Source of the DNA: Ruminimicrobiellum sp045223915
GTDB taxonomy: Bacteria; Elusimicrobiota; Endomicrobiia; Endomicrobiales; Endomicrobiaceae
NCBI GenBank assembly: GCA_045223915.1
Contig: JBGUZU010000037.1
Span: forward strand, 62,001 to 126,000
Length of the DNA stretch: 64,000 nt
Direction of reading: 5' to 3'
Under the pieces are notes generated by a model that saw only the letters and a list, made by a program, of their open reading frames with translations, did no database searches and was not told the origin of the DNA. Both the position numbers and the translations under genes were made by a program. Below are positions 63,703 through 64,000 of the stretch, one piece after another; the stretch's first letter is position 1; each line of letters opens with the position of its first letter.

Positions 63703-64000
63703 TTACATTTCCGGCTCTAACATTACTAAAGAACCGCTGTCTTTTCTATACAAAACATTTATCTTCTCTGTAGAAGAATTTAAAAACATATAAACTCTGT
63801 AATTCAAAGAATCCATTTCTTCTATAGCTTCTTCTATTGAAATAGGACGAATATCAAATCTCTTTATCTCGGAAATTTTCGTTCTGGAATCTTGCATTGT
63901 ATCGTAAGAGAAAACTTCTGCTTTTATTTTTTTGGATTTTGATACTTTTAAATTTGCTTTTCTGTGTATTTTTGAAATTTCTTTTTCTTTTCTAAGTTGT
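63703..64000 (-). CDS. hpf: Long-form ribosome hibernation promoting factor, 5' end outside window
   Basis: The C-terminal part of a long-form HPF/RaiA. The frame stays open from the internal methionine at 63897 to the window edge, so the gene continues beyond it. The C-terminal domain reads FDIRPISIEEAIEEMDSLNYRVYMFLNSSTEKINVLYRKDSGSLVMLEPE, the S30AE C-terminal dimerisation domain that makes 100S ribosomes. The upstream linker (KVSKSKKIKAEVF) fits. Head of the visible part of the hpf-ptsN-hprK operon. The N-terminal ribosome-binding domain must lie outside the window. Confidence 0.9.
   Translation of the reverse strand, partial: QLRKEKEISKIHRKANLKVSKSKKIKAEVFSYDTMQDSRTKISEIKRFDIRPISIEEAIEEMDSLNYRVYMFLNSSTEKINVLYRKDSGSLVMLEPEM

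Noticed and set aside
1..64000. tRNA, rRNA, insertion sequences or phage genes
   Set aside because: I looked through the gaps between genes and found no cloverleaf, rRNA stretch, transposase or integrase that I could support.

Overview
This is a low-GC, gene-dense bacterial chromosome segment. It encodes a Gram-negative envelope: kdsA, kdsC, lptA/B/C, an LpxL-type acyltransferase and outer-membrane beta-barrels. Alongside that sit an HPr-kinase-controlled mannose-family PTS, a split glycine decarboxylase (gcvPA/gcvPB), a GTP-type PEP carboxykinase and a GH57 glucanotransferase. The mix fits a fermentative, host- or gut-associated member of the Elusimicrobiota (Endomicrobiia-like). That placement is an inference from gene content and base composition; no rRNA gene is present to confirm it.

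Region 1 (1-17.1 kb) is the unusual part. The 3' end of an HD-domain protein is followed after 10 bases by a predicted secreted protein of 2,260 residues. That protein joins a ChaN/TraB-like domain, a HEXXH metallopeptidase-like region, an HD hydrolase and a calcineurin-type phosphoesterase resembling class III FBPases. The HD and C-terminal parts of the two proteins are paralogous. Next come a TPR protein, a ferredoxin-type DUF362 protein, a RluA-family pseudouridine synthase, and a second giant secreted protein (1,887 residues) with eight degenerate repeats, a helical linker and a His/Cys caspase-like (clan CD) domain. 

Region 2 (17.1-29 kb) is largely housekeeping: nusB-ligA, a 0.7 kb AT-rich spacer with divergent promoters, a secreted ankyrin protein, and one long minus-strand block, kdsA - small membrane protein - kdsC - lpxL-like - lptC - lptA - lptB - miaA, which builds and exports Kdo-lipid A. 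YjbQ, a nitroreductase and an unknown membrane protein lie upstream.

Region 3 (29-50 kb) holds two plus-strand envelope genes (a two-TM protein and an NlpC/P60 endopeptidase) and then minus-strand genes: gcvH-gcvPA-gcvPB (no gcvT seen), a VTT-family protein, uppP, an output-less sensor, a DJ-1 family protein, a cyclophilin lipoprotein, mltG, a NYN RNase, two tandem beta-barrel paralogues, a PapD-like protein, ruvX, cinA, a DUF3467 protein, thrC, a TGS-less thrS, pckG and ndk. Short perfect hairpins with TGC/GCA clamps recur between these genes, and a 111 bp imperfect inverted repeat lies between pckG and a small secreted protein.

Region 4 (50-64 kb) begins with a plus-strand cluster of an XRE regulator, a secreted SpoVG-like protein and two membrane GGDEF proteins. 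A terminator separates it from a minus-strand carbon-control operon: hpf (cut by the window edge) - ptsN - hprK - rapZ - yvcK - PTS IIA - IIB - GH57 - IIC - IID - HPr - EI. One transcription block thus carries the sugar transporter, its phosphorelay, the HPr kinase that tunes it, and cell-wall/gluconeogenesis regulators.
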